Below are positions 54,266 through 62,605 of a stretch of 64,000 nt of DNA, one piece after another. How positions within the stretch are numbered: the stretch's first letter is position 1; each line of letters opens with the position of its first letter. This DNA is from an uncultured Glaciecola sp. (GTDB lineage Bacteria; Pseudomonadota; Gammaproteobacteria; Enterobacterales; Alteromonadaceae). The notes under the pieces were generated by a model. The model saw nothing but the letters and a program-made list of their open reading frames with translations, was not told the DNA's origin and did not search any database. Location: NCBI GenBank assembly GCA_947496235.1, contig CANMCE010000005.1, forward strand, positions 1-64,000. Reading direction: 5' to 3'. The position numbers were made by a program, and so were the translations under genes.

Positions 54266-55210
54266 ATGATAGATCTGCATACACAATTGTCATCTAGTTT
54301 TCTCATGACGAAATTAACAGCCGAACTCGACTATCAATTAGAAACTAAAGAAGACTTTATCATTGGCAGATTCAATGCCATGGCGAGTCCATGTGAACTC
54401 TTGATCGATAGCAAAGATCTTTCTTTAGGCCAAAACTTAATGAGTGTGGCAGTAAACGAAACCCGCCGCATAGAAGCAAAATTTAGTCGCTATAAAAACG
54501 ATAATCTAATGCATGCTATCAATAACAGCCGCGGTAACCCCGTGTTTATTGATCAGGAAACTTATCAGCTACTTCAATTTGCCGATACCTGTTACCAACT
54601 TAGCGAAGGCATGTTTGATATTACCTCCGGTGTTTTGAGAAAAATTTGGAAATTCGATGGCTCTGATAACATACCCACAGCGACTCAGGTACGCCAAATT
54701 TTACCCTTTATCGATTGGCAAAAGGTTGTATTTACGCCGACACAGATAATTTTGCCTAAGGGGTTTGAATTAGATTTAGGCGGCATCGGAAAAGAATATG
54801 CGGTAAGTCGGGTAAGTAATTTGATGCTCTCAATGGCACCGAATAACTCAGTGCTGGTCAATTTTGGTGGTGACATCCAAGTGAGCCAAGTGCGTAAGGA
54901 TAAGAAAGCATGGCAGGTAGGTATCGAGAATCCAACAAACGCCAAAGGTCTGGCGGTTGTACAAATCAGAGAAGGCGGCTTAGCAACCTCTGGTGATGCC
55001 AATCGTTACCTGTTAAAAGACAACAAACGCTATTCTCATATACTCAACCCTAAAACAGGTTATTCGATAGAGAATGCGCCGAGATCCGTTACTGTTGCAG
55101 GGATAGATTGTATTCAATCAGGAATACTAGCTACCCTAGCGTTACTGCAAGGACAGCAAAGCGAAACGTTTTTGGAGGCTCAAGGCGTTACTTTTTGGTG
55201 TTACAGATAG
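54266..55210 (+). CDS. ApbE-like FAD:protein FMN transferase
   Basis: This protein of about 314 residues has the ApbE fold: FNAMASPCELLIDS, FSRYKNDNLMHAINNS, GMFDITSGVLRKIWKFDG, FELDLGGIGKEYAVSRV, VNFGGDIQVS, GGLATSGDANRYL and YSHILNPKTG. ApbE moves FMN from FAD to Thr/Ser of exported flavoproteins. No clear signal peptide or lipobox is visible, and in the C-terminal helix (CIQSGILATLALLQG) the Mg-binding Asp of the family's 'D-L-T' motif is Gly while the Thr is kept. A full signature target motif (S/T-G-A-[ST]) was not found nearby. ATG 54305 is another possible start. Confidence 0.85.
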   Translation: MIDLHTQLSSSFLMTKLTAELDYQLETKEDFIIGRFNAMASPCELLIDSKDLSLGQNLMSVAVNETRRIEAKFSRYKNDNLMHAINNSRGNPVFIDQETYQLLQFADTCYQLSEGMFDITSGVLRKIWKFDGSDNIPTATQVRQILPFIDWQKVVFTPTQIILPKGFELDLGGIGKEYAVSRVSNLMLSMAPNNSVLVNFGGDIQVSQVRKDKKAWQVGIENPTNAKGLAVVQIREGGLATSGDANRYLLKDNKRYSHILNPKTGYSIENAPRSVTVAGIDCIQSGILATLALLQGQQSETFLEAQGVTFWCYR

Positions 55211-55340
55211 CTACGTAATTTCCATTTTAGTTTTCTTTTACTATTAGGCATGGCCTTTGCTAATACAAGATAATTAATTGTGTTGAGTTATCACTATTTA
55301 CATTGTGATAGCAGCCTATTTGAAAAAGGAAAACCTGAAC

Positions 55341-56885
55341 ATGTTAGCCGCTACTCAAAATCCTGTTGCTGAAGCTTTAGCTTTAGGGCAATCATTAGAG
55401 CAAAAGAATAAACCTAACGAGGCCATTCAAGTTTATCAAAACCTGTTAGGAAGAGTACCTAACAATGAAGAGGCTATCATTCGGATAACCCAAATATTTT
55501 TACGCCACAAAGAATATGCAAACGCGGTCAAAAGCTTAAACTACTATTTAAAAATAACGAAAAACAAAGAGTTAGCTCATTACAATTTGGGGATCGCGTA
55601 CCAAAAATTACGTAAAAATGAAGAAGCAATTAATGCCTTTATTGCAGCAATTAAAGCAAACGCAGGCTATCCATTGAGTTACGCACCTCTGTATTCTTTA
55701 CTAGAACGTTTTGGTCGCCTGAGCGAAATGAGAGAGTTAATTGCCAAAGTTCATAAGAAACATGAAAAAGTAGGCGAGATAGCTTGGATGCAAGCTAAAC
55801 TATTAGTGGCCGAAAAAGCATTTGTTGAAGCTGCTGATATCTTTGCTAAAGCAGAGAAACTAGGCATCTGTAAGGAAATGAAGTCGATATTTTTCTCCGA
55901 CTATGCTCATTTGCTAGCTAAATGCGGCCGTTATGACGATGCAATGGAAGTGCACAAAAAAGCGCAAAAACTACTGTCACTAACTCCCGATGCCAAAGCT
56001 GTAGATGAAACCTTTAGCGAAAATGTGATCAAGTTTTCTTACCAAGGATTTGCCGAAGAAGAGGTAAAACAGTGGCAAACAACTGCCGTTTCCGACAAAA
56101 ATGATCCCATTTTTGTCATTGGTTTTCCGCGCTCTGGCACAACGCTAATGGAGCAAATTCTATCTGCCCATCCAAATTTGATTGTGACTGATGAATTACA
56201 AGTGCTACGTAAACGAGTGGCTAATTTAAATCAGCTGCTGGGAAGAACCATCAACTATCCCAAAGGTTTAAATACCTTATCTAAAAAAGAACTGAATACG
56301 ATTCGAGAAGCCTATTTTAAAGGCATGTCAGAGGAATTACCTGAATATGACAAGCATTTACGTATTGTCGATAAAGTGCCTATGTCGATTAAATTCTTAG
56401 GCTTTATTAAAAGATTGTTTCCTGAGTCACCTATTTTAATGATGATTCGGGATCCAAGGGATGTGTGCTTAAGCTGTTTTTTCCAGCACTTTGCATCGAA
56501 TGAAAGTACAGTTAACTTTTTTTCTTTAAAGCAAACTTTTGAATATTACGCTAAAACCATGGAACTCTATTTGTTCTTCAAAGAGCGTTTAGGGGCGAAT
56601 ATTATGGAAGTAAAATACGAAACTATGTGTGAAGATTTTGAACCTTACGCGCGTCGTATAATGGAACATGTAGGTGAAAATTGGCAAGATTCGTTATTGG
56701 ATTTTTATAAGCCTCAGCATAGCCGTTTTATTGCCACACCAAGTTTTGATGCAGTATCACAACCGGTTAATAAGAAAGCTGTGGGAAATTGGCAAAATTA
56801 CACTAAGCACATTGAACCTCTAGAACCGATTATTGCACCTTATTTAGATAAATTTGGATATGCTCGGATATCTGAATTGAAATAA
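55341..56885 (+). CDS. TPR-repeat sulfotransferase, paralogue 2
   Basis: The protein (514 residues from ATG 55341, AAGGA upstream) has N-terminal TPRs (LEQKNKPNEAIQVYQNLLGRVPNNEEAIIRITQIF, YANAVKSLNYYLKITKNKELAHYNLGIAYQKL) and a sulfotransferase domain with FVIGFPRSGTTLMEQILSAHPNL and MIRDPRDVCLSCFFQHF. It is strikingly similar to 25458-27020 across the whole length and has the same domain order. PAPS-dependent sulfation of an unknown envelope molecule is inferred. It follows the ApbE gene by 130 bases and is not clearly part of that operon. Confidence 0.9.
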   Translation: MLAATQNPVAEALALGQSLEQKNKPNEAIQVYQNLLGRVPNNEEAIIRITQIFLRHKEYANAVKSLNYYLKITKNKELAHYNLGIAYQKLRKNEEAINAFIAAIKANAGYPLSYAPLYSLLERFGRLSEMRELIAKVHKKHEKVGEIAWMQAKLLVAEKAFVEAADIFAKAEKLGICKEMKSIFFSDYAHLLAKCGRYDDAMEVHKKAQKLLSLTPDAKAVDETFSENVIKFSYQGFAEEEVKQWQTTAVSDKNDPIFVIGFPRSGTTLMEQILSAHPNLIVTDELQVLRKRVANLNQLLGRTINYPKGLNTLSKKELNTIREAYFKGMSEELPEYDKHLRIVDKVPMSIKFLGFIKRLFPESPILMMIRDPRDVCLSCFFQHFASNESTVNFFSLKQTFEYYAKTMELYLFFKERLGANIMEVKYETMCEDFEPYARRIMEHVGENWQDSLLDFYKPQHSRFIATPSFDAVSQPVNKKAVGNWQNYTKHIEPLEPIIAPYLDKFGYARISELK

Positions 56886-56894
56886 AATAATAAA

Positions 56895-56921
56895 CATTGG
56901 GCGCAAAGATGGCGCCCAATG
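56895..56921. terminator. Bidirectional terminator
   Basis: A perfect 10-bp stem CATTGGGCGC/GCGCCCAATG with a 7-base loop lies between the convergent sulfotransferase and DUF4397 genes. Confidence 0.75.
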
Positions 56922-56936
56922 AACAGTTTCCCTAAC

Positions 56937-58337
56937 TTATTCAATGAAATCATCGGCCAGGATTAACTGTGGTCCATCACCTGGCATATCACCATCGACT
57001 GCTAATGCGGTGTAAATTTTTGCAGCTTCGAGCATCAGGACACCGGTTTCGATAGCTTCAGTTTTTGTTCCAGTTGGGGTAACAGTGACCACATAATCGC
57101 CGGGAGCGAGTTGCACATATCCAGTATTTGTAAGCATGTCAGTGCTGTATTCTACATTTGTAAAAGTAGGTTCAACACTATCAATTTCGCCATCAGCGGT
57201 TACGTATATATCTACACCGCCCGTTGCTTGAGAAGCATGAAAAATTCTAACTTGCGCAGCAGTTGCTAATGGACGAGCGTCATCAACAGCAAAATCCAGA
57301 TCAGCATTAGTAAGGGTATTATTTGCAATTGCCGTGTAGCGCACGCCAGCAGATACGGCGGCAGTGACATCATTTATAGCAACTATAGAATTATCTGCAT
57401 CTGCGACCACATCCAAGAGGTATTCACCTTCTTCTACTTCGATATAGGTAGTTACGCCTTTAAATGGTGCTCCATCAAATAACAGAATGTCGTCCCCATT
57501 GGCTACATCTACTAGCACATCAACCGCTGGCGCATCTGCGATACCATGGATAGCTCTTACTTCTGCAGGTGTGTTCGCATCAAGTAAAAGGCTGCCCCCT
57601 TCTGTAGTTGCAACTAAAAGCGATACTGGTGACATCCCTGCATCAACATTTTTAGTTGCCGCCACTATTAAATCAGCTCCTGCAGCGAGTGAGACAGTGC
57701 CAGAATCAAATACAGCAGTTGTTTCGCCTGCAGCAGTAATTCTAATTTGATAATCGCCTTCAGGGACTTCAACTTGCTCGGTATATTCTTTAAACGCTAA
57801 GGTGTCTAGGGGCTGTTCCGCTGTCAGATCAGCTCCTGGTGCAGTGACGTAAATATCGACTGTTGGTGCGTTTGGCGCAGCATGTACTACCTGTACTCGA
57901 AGATTACCCGCACCAATGTCGGCATCTTGATTTGCAATGATTAATGGCTCTAGACCAGCAACATTATCGACAGCTAAGATAGTATAATCTGTAGCTTCTT
58001 CAAGGGTTGCTTGGGCATCGATGACAGTAGAGGTCGTATCGCTTGGCAACAAAGCATCGACTGTAATTTGATAGGTCCCTGGATCAACCGAAAATACACT
58101 GGTGGCCCCTTGATAGTCTAGATTTTGTGCAACCTCGATTGGATTTCCGTCGGCATTCACGTTGACCATAGGTGCGTCAGGAGATGCATGTAATATGCGT
58201 ATGTCTGAGGGGACGGGCGCTGGCATTTCAGGTACTTCAATCGGCACATGATCATCATCAGAATCGTCATCTAAACAAGCTGATAACATAAAGAGAGTAC
58301 AAAGAATTAAAGTCAGTTTTGTTGTGCTTTTCATCAT
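56937..58337 (-). CDS. DUF4397-repeat lipoprotein
   Basis: This 466-residue protein has a lipobox (FMLSACLDDDSDDD, Cys21) and four DUF4397 repeats, each opening with the pattern '-R--H-----V-V-V': IRILHASPDAPMVNVNAD, RVQVVHAAPNAPTVDIYVT, VRAIHGIADAPAVDVLVD and VRIFHASQATGGVDIYVT. The Asp-rich linker after the Cys suggests export to the surface. DUF4397 proteins are extracellular or surface proteins of unknown function, often with many acidic residues. Confidence 0.86.
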   Translation of the reverse strand: MMKSTTKLTLILCTLFMLSACLDDDSDDDHVPIEVPEMPAPVPSDIRILHASPDAPMVNVNADGNPIEVAQNLDYQGATSVFSVDPGTYQITVDALLPSDTTSTVIDAQATLEEATDYTILAVDNVAGLEPLIIANQDADIGAGNLRVQVVHAAPNAPTVDIYVTAPGADLTAEQPLDTLAFKEYTEQVEVPEGDYQIRITAAGETTAVFDSGTVSLAAGADLIVAATKNVDAGMSPVSLLVATTEGGSLLLDANTPAEVRAIHGIADAPAVDVLVDVANGDDILLFDGAPFKGVTTYIEVEEGEYLLDVVADADNSIVAINDVTAAVSAGVRYTAIANNTLTNADLDFAVDDARPLATAAQVRIFHASQATGGVDIYVTADGEIDSVEPTFTNVEYSTDMLTNTGYVQLAPGDYVVTVTPTGTKTEAIETGVLMLEAAKIYTALAVDGDMPGDGPQLILADDFIE

Positions 58338-58590
58338 GGTATTGCTTCCGTGGTTGTTGTTGAGCTTCTACATACTGATGAAATTTTTGCTGAGTTTATT
58401 CAAATTGTGCCTAGCAAAATTAAAAAAATGTAACTTTATGCTAACTATTTATTTACATAAAAAATTTAGAAAATAATTAATGGTCTTACCAATTAAATTT
58501 TTTTAATTTTCAATCATTTTATTAAATATTGATTGATCGTTGGCACTGGGATACCGTAAATAATTAGCAAATTAGTAGGCGTGTGGTGAT

Positions 58591-59628
58591 ATGGATTCAG
58601 TAACACAAGTAGTGCTTGGTGGCGCTGTTGGCTATGCCGTTTTGGGTAATAAAGTCGGCCGAAAAGCAGCTATTTATGGCGCTATCTTAGGTACTTTGCC
58701 TGATTTGGATGTTTTTCTGGATTATGGCGGACCTGTCGAAAACTTTACTTTCCATCGTAGCTTTAGCCATAGTTTTTTAGTCCAAGCCCTTATTAGTCCA
58801 TTACTTGCGTGGCTGGCTGTGCGAATTCATCCTTCAAGCAAACAGCATTTTCGCGCTTGGTTGTTGATGATCTTCTTAACCCTTTCAACTCATGCCATTC
58901 TTGACAGTTTTACCGTTTATGGGACTCAACTCTTATGGCCATTAACGGATTATCCCTTTGGGATATCGAGCATCTTTATCATAGATCCCTTATATACCCT
59001 TTCTCTGTTAATCGCCATGGTAATAATGTGTTTCCCAAAAGTATCACCACAGCGATTAACCAGAGTGAATACTTTGGCGCTCGCAATAAGTAGTTTGTAT
59101 TTACTTTGGACCCTTGGCGCCAAATGGATGATCGATAATAAAATTGAATCCGCATTGGCAGAGCGTGATATAGGTAATGGAAATTATGTTAGCACACCGG
59201 CACCTTTTACTACTTTGCTTTGGCGCGCTGTGTTGGTGAAAGAAGATCAATATTATGAAATATATGCTTCAGTCTTTGATAAACCAGAAGAGGTCACTAT
59301 CGATTCTTACCAAACCTCGCCAGAGTTATTGAATACTTTACAAGAAGAATGGGTAGTAACTCGATTACAATGGTTTACCAAAGGCTTATATTCAGTCAAA
59401 GAACAAGAATCAAATATTGTCATTAGTGACTTACGCATGGGCGTAGAAGGGAGTTACGTTTTTAACTTTAAGGTCGCCGAATTGAGCGAAAACGCAATTT
59501 CAGCTGCAAAAGTAGAACAGATAAGTGTTCGACCCGCCGTATCTGAAATGAAGGCGATATGGCAGAGGATCTGGGATCCCAATGTGGACATGACACCGGA
59601 AGGACGCAAGAAATACTCTAGCCAATAG
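58591..59628 (+). CDS. YdjM/DUF457-family membrane-bound metal-dependent hydrolase
   Basis: This 345-residue protein matches the YdjM-type family: MDSVTQVVLGGAVGYAVLGNKVGRKAAIYGAILGTLPDLDVFLDY, then FHRSFSHSFLVQALISPL with the His pair and STHAILDSFTVYGTQLLWPLTDYPFG. Four to five membrane helices precede a soluble C-terminal domain. These proteins are thought to be membrane-bound, metal-dependent hydrolases, some LexA-controlled. No SOS box was identified upstream. The 253-base AT-rich spacer before it has no other gene. Confidence 0.82.
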   Translation: MDSVTQVVLGGAVGYAVLGNKVGRKAAIYGAILGTLPDLDVFLDYGGPVENFTFHRSFSHSFLVQALISPLLAWLAVRIHPSSKQHFRAWLLMIFLTLSTHAILDSFTVYGTQLLWPLTDYPFGISSIFIIDPLYTLSLLIAMVIMCFPKVSPQRLTRVNTLALAISSLYLLWTLGAKWMIDNKIESALAERDIGNGNYVSTPAPFTTLLWRAVLVKEDQYYEIYASVFDKPEEVTIDSYQTSPELLNTLQEEWVVTRLQWFTKGLYSVKEQESNIVISDLRMGVEGSYVFNFKVAELSENAISAAKVEQISVRPAVSEMKAIWQRIWDPNVDMTPEGRKKYSSQ

Positions 59629-59693
59629 CTAAGCAACATTTGATATTTCTACCCAAGCGTATTCTATTGGCTATTAAATATTGGAGATCAGAG

Positions 59694-60149
59694 TTAACTT
59701 CTAGACGCGGCATAAGCCTCATAGTCAGGCACTCGATATTCATATTCATCATGAATTAACGGCGACGATAGCAAATAGTCGGCACTACTAGGGTTACAGG
59801 CCACAGGAATATTCCAAACCGCTGCAATTCGTAATAGCGCTTTTACATCTGGATCGTGAGGCATAGACGCTAGTGGATCCCAGAAGAAAATTAACATATC
59901 AAGCGTTTGCTCAGCTATTTTAGAACCAATTTGCTGATCACCACCCATAGGACCAGAAAGAAGCGAGTGAATCTCCAGATGGGTAGCTTGATGTATTGTA
60001 TGAGCAGTTGTACCAGTAGCATAAAGTTCTTGTTTACTTAACGTGCCTTTATGCTTTTCACACCATTGTGCTAATGAGTCCTTCATATGGTCATGAGCAA
60101 CTAATGCAATGCGCTTTTGTGAGGGGGCTTTCTTTTGTCTATATTCCAT
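59694..60149 (-). CDS. mgsA: Methylglyoxal synthase
   Basis: This 151-residue protein is MgsA: IALVAHDHMKDSLAQWC, LYATGTTAHTI, LLSGPMGGDQQIGSKIAE with the catalytic Asp, and IFFWDPLASMPHDPDVKALLRIA, as in the E. coli enzyme, which has 152 residues. It converts dihydroxyacetone phosphate to methylglyoxal and phosphate, bypassing lower glycolysis when phosphate is short. It is inhibited by phosphate in E. coli. It converges with the YdjM-like gene. Confidence 0.95.
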   Translation of the reverse strand: MEYRQKKAPSQKRIALVAHDHMKDSLAQWCEKHKGTLSKQELYATGTTAHTIHQATHLEIHSLLSGPMGGDQQIGSKIAEQTLDMLIFFWDPLASMPHDPDVKALLRIAAVWNIPVACNPSSADYLLSSPLIHDEYEYRVPDYEAYAASRS

Positions 60150-60315
60150 AGCTATCCAACAGTTTTCTTATGTTAGTAACGAGATATACAAAAGCGCGAA
60201 ATCGTAACTAACTATATTAGATAATCCGATATGTCACGCTTAGCAAAGAATGCAGTTTTTGAAAAAAACTGACGGGGGCTAAAATAACACTATTTATATG
60301 ATAAATGCCATTACC

Positions 60316-61512
60316 TTAACGCATTTCTACTGTACCTGAATTTGTTTCCGGCCAGTACTTTTTCACCGTGTTACGCAACATCAATGCAGCTAACAATGTT
60401 GCACAAGCATAATAGATCCATTGTGTAGATGAATGCTCATGGTTATCAAAGTGAAATGGTGCAGCAAACATTTGAAGGTAGTCGTATAAATAATTTAACC
60501 CATAGCCCAAAAAGATGGCAGAACTGATCACTCCGAATAAATAAAGCCACAGGGTTCTAGCGCCCATTTCTTTTCCGATCATTCCCATGGTGGATATGTT
60601 AGTCGCAGGGCCGGCAAGTAAAAACACCAACACAGCGCCTGGCGATAAACCCGCGATCAAGAATCCTACAGCAATTGGCGTTGACGCAGTTGCGCAAATG
60701 TACATTGGGATTCCAATCACTGCCATTAGTAGCATAGCGACTATACCGTCACCCCATTGAGTTAAAAAATCCACTGGCACGAAGGTTTTAATGACCGCCG
60801 CCATGGCCAAACCAATGAGCAACCACAAGGTAATATCAATAAGTAACTTGCCTGATGCGAACTGTAAGACTTCTATAGTTTTAGTGCTCCAGCTAGGCGT
60901 TTTGGCAACAGGTTGTTCAGCACTGCAACAACTGGTTTCCTCTACTTTTTCGTTACTACTACAGCAGCTTGTAGTTACTTCCACTTGTTCTGATTTAGAG
61001 CCACAACAGCTTTGGGGTTCAGGCTCTTTTTTGCTACTACAACAACTCTTAACTTCGGTGCTTTTGTTGAATTTAGCATCTGAATTGAGCGCTGAAGATT
61101 CTTGTCCAAACAACTTTACTAAAACCCCGGTATAGATAGCGCTAAGTATCGCCGCTATTGGTCGAAAAACAGCAAAAATGGGCCCTAGTAATGCATAAGA
61201 TACACTGACAGAATCCACACCCGTTTCCGGCGTCGCCACTAAAAATGAAACTGTCGAGGATTTACTCGCACCACTTCTTCGTAGGCCAAGAGCTGCGGGT
61301 ATCACGCCACAAGAGCACAAAGGTAAAGGAGCACCTATCACAGCCGCTTTGCCAATGGCGCTATAACTATTGCTGCCCATGTGTTTCTTTAGAAAATCAA
61401 TCGGCACTAGTTCATGCATTATACCGGCCACTAGAAGCCCTAAAATTAACCATGGCGCCGACTCAACAAATAAGTCGACAAAGTTAGTGAGCAGGTCAAT
61501 TAAGGTATTCAT
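60316..61512 (-). CDS. SO_0444-family Cu/Zn efflux permease
   Basis: This 398-residue protein is of the SO_0444/DUF318 permease type: about eight membrane segments in two halves, with PLPLCSCGVIPAALGLRRSGASKSSTVSFLVATPETGVDS in the first and PMYICATASTPIAVGFLIAGLSPGAVLVFLLAGPATNIST in the second. Between them, around residues 155-197, is a Cys-rich loop with four CC pairs (SCCSSK, SCCGSK, SCCSSN, SCCSAE), a likely metal-binding region. Its ATG overlaps the MerR gene by 4 bases (ATGA), so both are one operon driven by the metal-responsive promoter upstream. Confidence 0.9.
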   Translation of the reverse strand: MNTLIDLLTNFVDLFVESAPWLILGLLVAGIMHELVPIDFLKKHMGSNSYSAIGKAAVIGAPLPLCSCGVIPAALGLRRSGASKSSTVSFLVATPETGVDSVSVSYALLGPIFAVFRPIAAILSAIYTGVLVKLFGQESSALNSDAKFNKSTEVKSCCSSKKEPEPQSCCGSKSEQVEVTTSCCSSNEKVEETSCCSAEQPVAKTPSWSTKTIEVLQFASGKLLIDITLWLLIGLAMAAVIKTFVPVDFLTQWGDGIVAMLLMAVIGIPMYICATASTPIAVGFLIAGLSPGAVLVFLLAGPATNISTMGMIGKEMGARTLWLYLFGVISSAIFLGYGLNYLYDYLQMFAAPFHFDNHEHSSTQWIYYACATLLAALMLRNTVKKYWPETNSGTVEMR

Positions 61513-61934
61513 ATTGATTTCTCCGCATTCAGAATTTGTAAAATAGTGCAGTTTTCCGCTGTTTCAGCGCCACCACAACAGGCGGAATGCATTGTTTTTA
61601 ACGAAGCTTGAATTTCTTGTAGCTGATCAATTTTTTGCTGAATTTGATCTATTTTATTCGCTGTATACTGCTTTACTTCACCGCAAGAATGTTCATCAGG
61701 ATGCAGGCGTAGTTCAAGGAGTTCGCTAATTTCATCCAATGAAAACCCAACCGCCTTGGCTCTTTTAATAAACAGCAGCTTTTCCAAATCTGCATTGGAA
61801 AATAACCTATATCCCCCTTCTGAGCGGCTACTAGAATTTATCAGGTGTTTACTTTCATAAAACCTAATGGCTTCCACAGTCATATCAGTCAATTTGGCTA
61901 ACTGACCTATTTTAAATAAGGATTCTTTTTTCAT
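61509..61934 (-). CDS. ZntR/CadR-type MerR regulator
   Basis: This 141-residue protein has a MerR winged helix (FKIGQLAKLTDMTVEAIRFYESKHLI) and a dimerisation helix. The metal ligands follow the ZntR pattern: Cys84 (HSCGEVK) and CCGGAETAENCTIL with Cys119, Cys120 and Cys129. By alignment, E. coli ZntR Cys79, Cys114, Cys115 and Cys124 are kept, while its His119 is Glu124 here. It should activate its own operon with the permease when Zn, Cd or a similar ion rises. It overlaps the permease gene by 4 bases. Confidence 0.93.
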   Translation of the reverse strand: MKKESLFKIGQLAKLTDMTVEAIRFYESKHLINSSSRSEGGYRLFSNADLEKLLFIKRAKAVGFSLDEISELLELRLHPDEHSCGEVKQYTANKIDQIQQKIDQLQEIQASLKTMHSACCGGAETAENCTILQILNAEKSI

Positions 61935-61941
61935 GTTGCTT

Positions 61942-61973
61942 AGTATAAACCCTAAAGTAGACTATAGAGTCAA
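61942..61973 (-). promoter_or_regulatory. MerR-type promoter with 20-bp spacer and operator dyad
   Basis: On the minus strand TTGACT and TATACT lie 20 bp apart, the overlong spacer typical of ZntR/CueR promoters, where the regulator unwinds DNA to align the boxes. Inside is the dyad ACTCTATAGT-CT-ACTTTAGGGT, whose arms match at 8 of 10 positions. It drives the merR-permease operon. Confidence 0.85.
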
Positions 61974-61985
61974 TACTTTATAATT

Positions 61986-62594
61986 TTATTTCATTGGTTG
62001 GCGGATAACTGTTCTATATTTATCAGGTGTGACGCGCCTGATATCGCTTAAATAGATTTCGTGGTGCTTTCCAGCTAGGTGGCCGCCAGATTGTGCTATG
62101 GCGTTATGAACTTTTTGTATTACAGGGCCTTCTTCTGAAAAAGGTCCAAGATGTAAAATTTGCGCGCACTTTCCTTCATTAATGGTTTCAAAGGTTACTT
62201 TGTTTAAGGCTTTTGGCGCATCTTTTTTATTGGCAATTGTATTGATAACAGAGGCTACTGTGTCAGCACTGACTGATTCTGGCTGCATAATCATCATGGT
62301 CCATTGCCATTCATCTCGGTTGTTATTTTCAAAATCAGAAAAATCGTCAGCCCACCATAAACCTTCTAACGGCGGAACCACATAATCGAAATTCTTATGT
62401 TGTTTCATCCAGAATTTAGTTTTGTAAGCTACCGGATATAGGGCATGTAAGGCTAGTTGATATTCCTCGCCTTCTGGTTTACCTTTTCCGGTAACCGTAA
62501 TGTAATTTAGTGTAGGGATTTCAATAAATTCAACTTGCTTGGCACTGGGCTTATATAGATGCTTAAGCGATTTTTTATAGTCGATTTTTTGCAT
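61986..62594 (-). CDS. GyrI-like small-molecule-binding domain protein
   Basis: This 202-residue protein matches the GyrI-like family: VEFIEIPTLNYITVTGKGKPEGEEYQLALHALYPVAY, PPLEGLWWADDF and CAQILHLGPFSEEGPVIQKVHNAIAQSG near the end. Members bind or hydrolyse hydrophobic cytotoxic molecules. No DNA-binding domain is attached. It lies 11 bases after the CPBP gene on the same strand. Confidence 0.86.
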   Translation of the reverse strand: MQKIDYKKSLKHLYKPSAKQVEFIEIPTLNYITVTGKGKPEGEEYQLALHALYPVAYKTKFWMKQHKNFDYVVPPLEGLWWADDFSDFENNNRDEWQWTMMIMQPESVSADTVASVINTIANKKDAPKALNKVTFETINEGKCAQILHLGPFSEEGPVIQKVHNAIAQSGGHLAGKHHEIYLSDIRRVTPDKYRTVIRQPMK

Positions 62595-62605
62595 GTTTTA
62601 ATCCT

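Noticed and set aside
54685-55002. Antisense frame inside the ApbE-like gene
   Set aside because: No start context and no protein features; an overlap shadow.
60791-61135. Plus-strand frame rich in Leu and Gln within the Cu/Zn permease
   Set aside because: It is the antisense shadow of the Cys-rich loop; repeats of the TGC/GCA type create the open frame.
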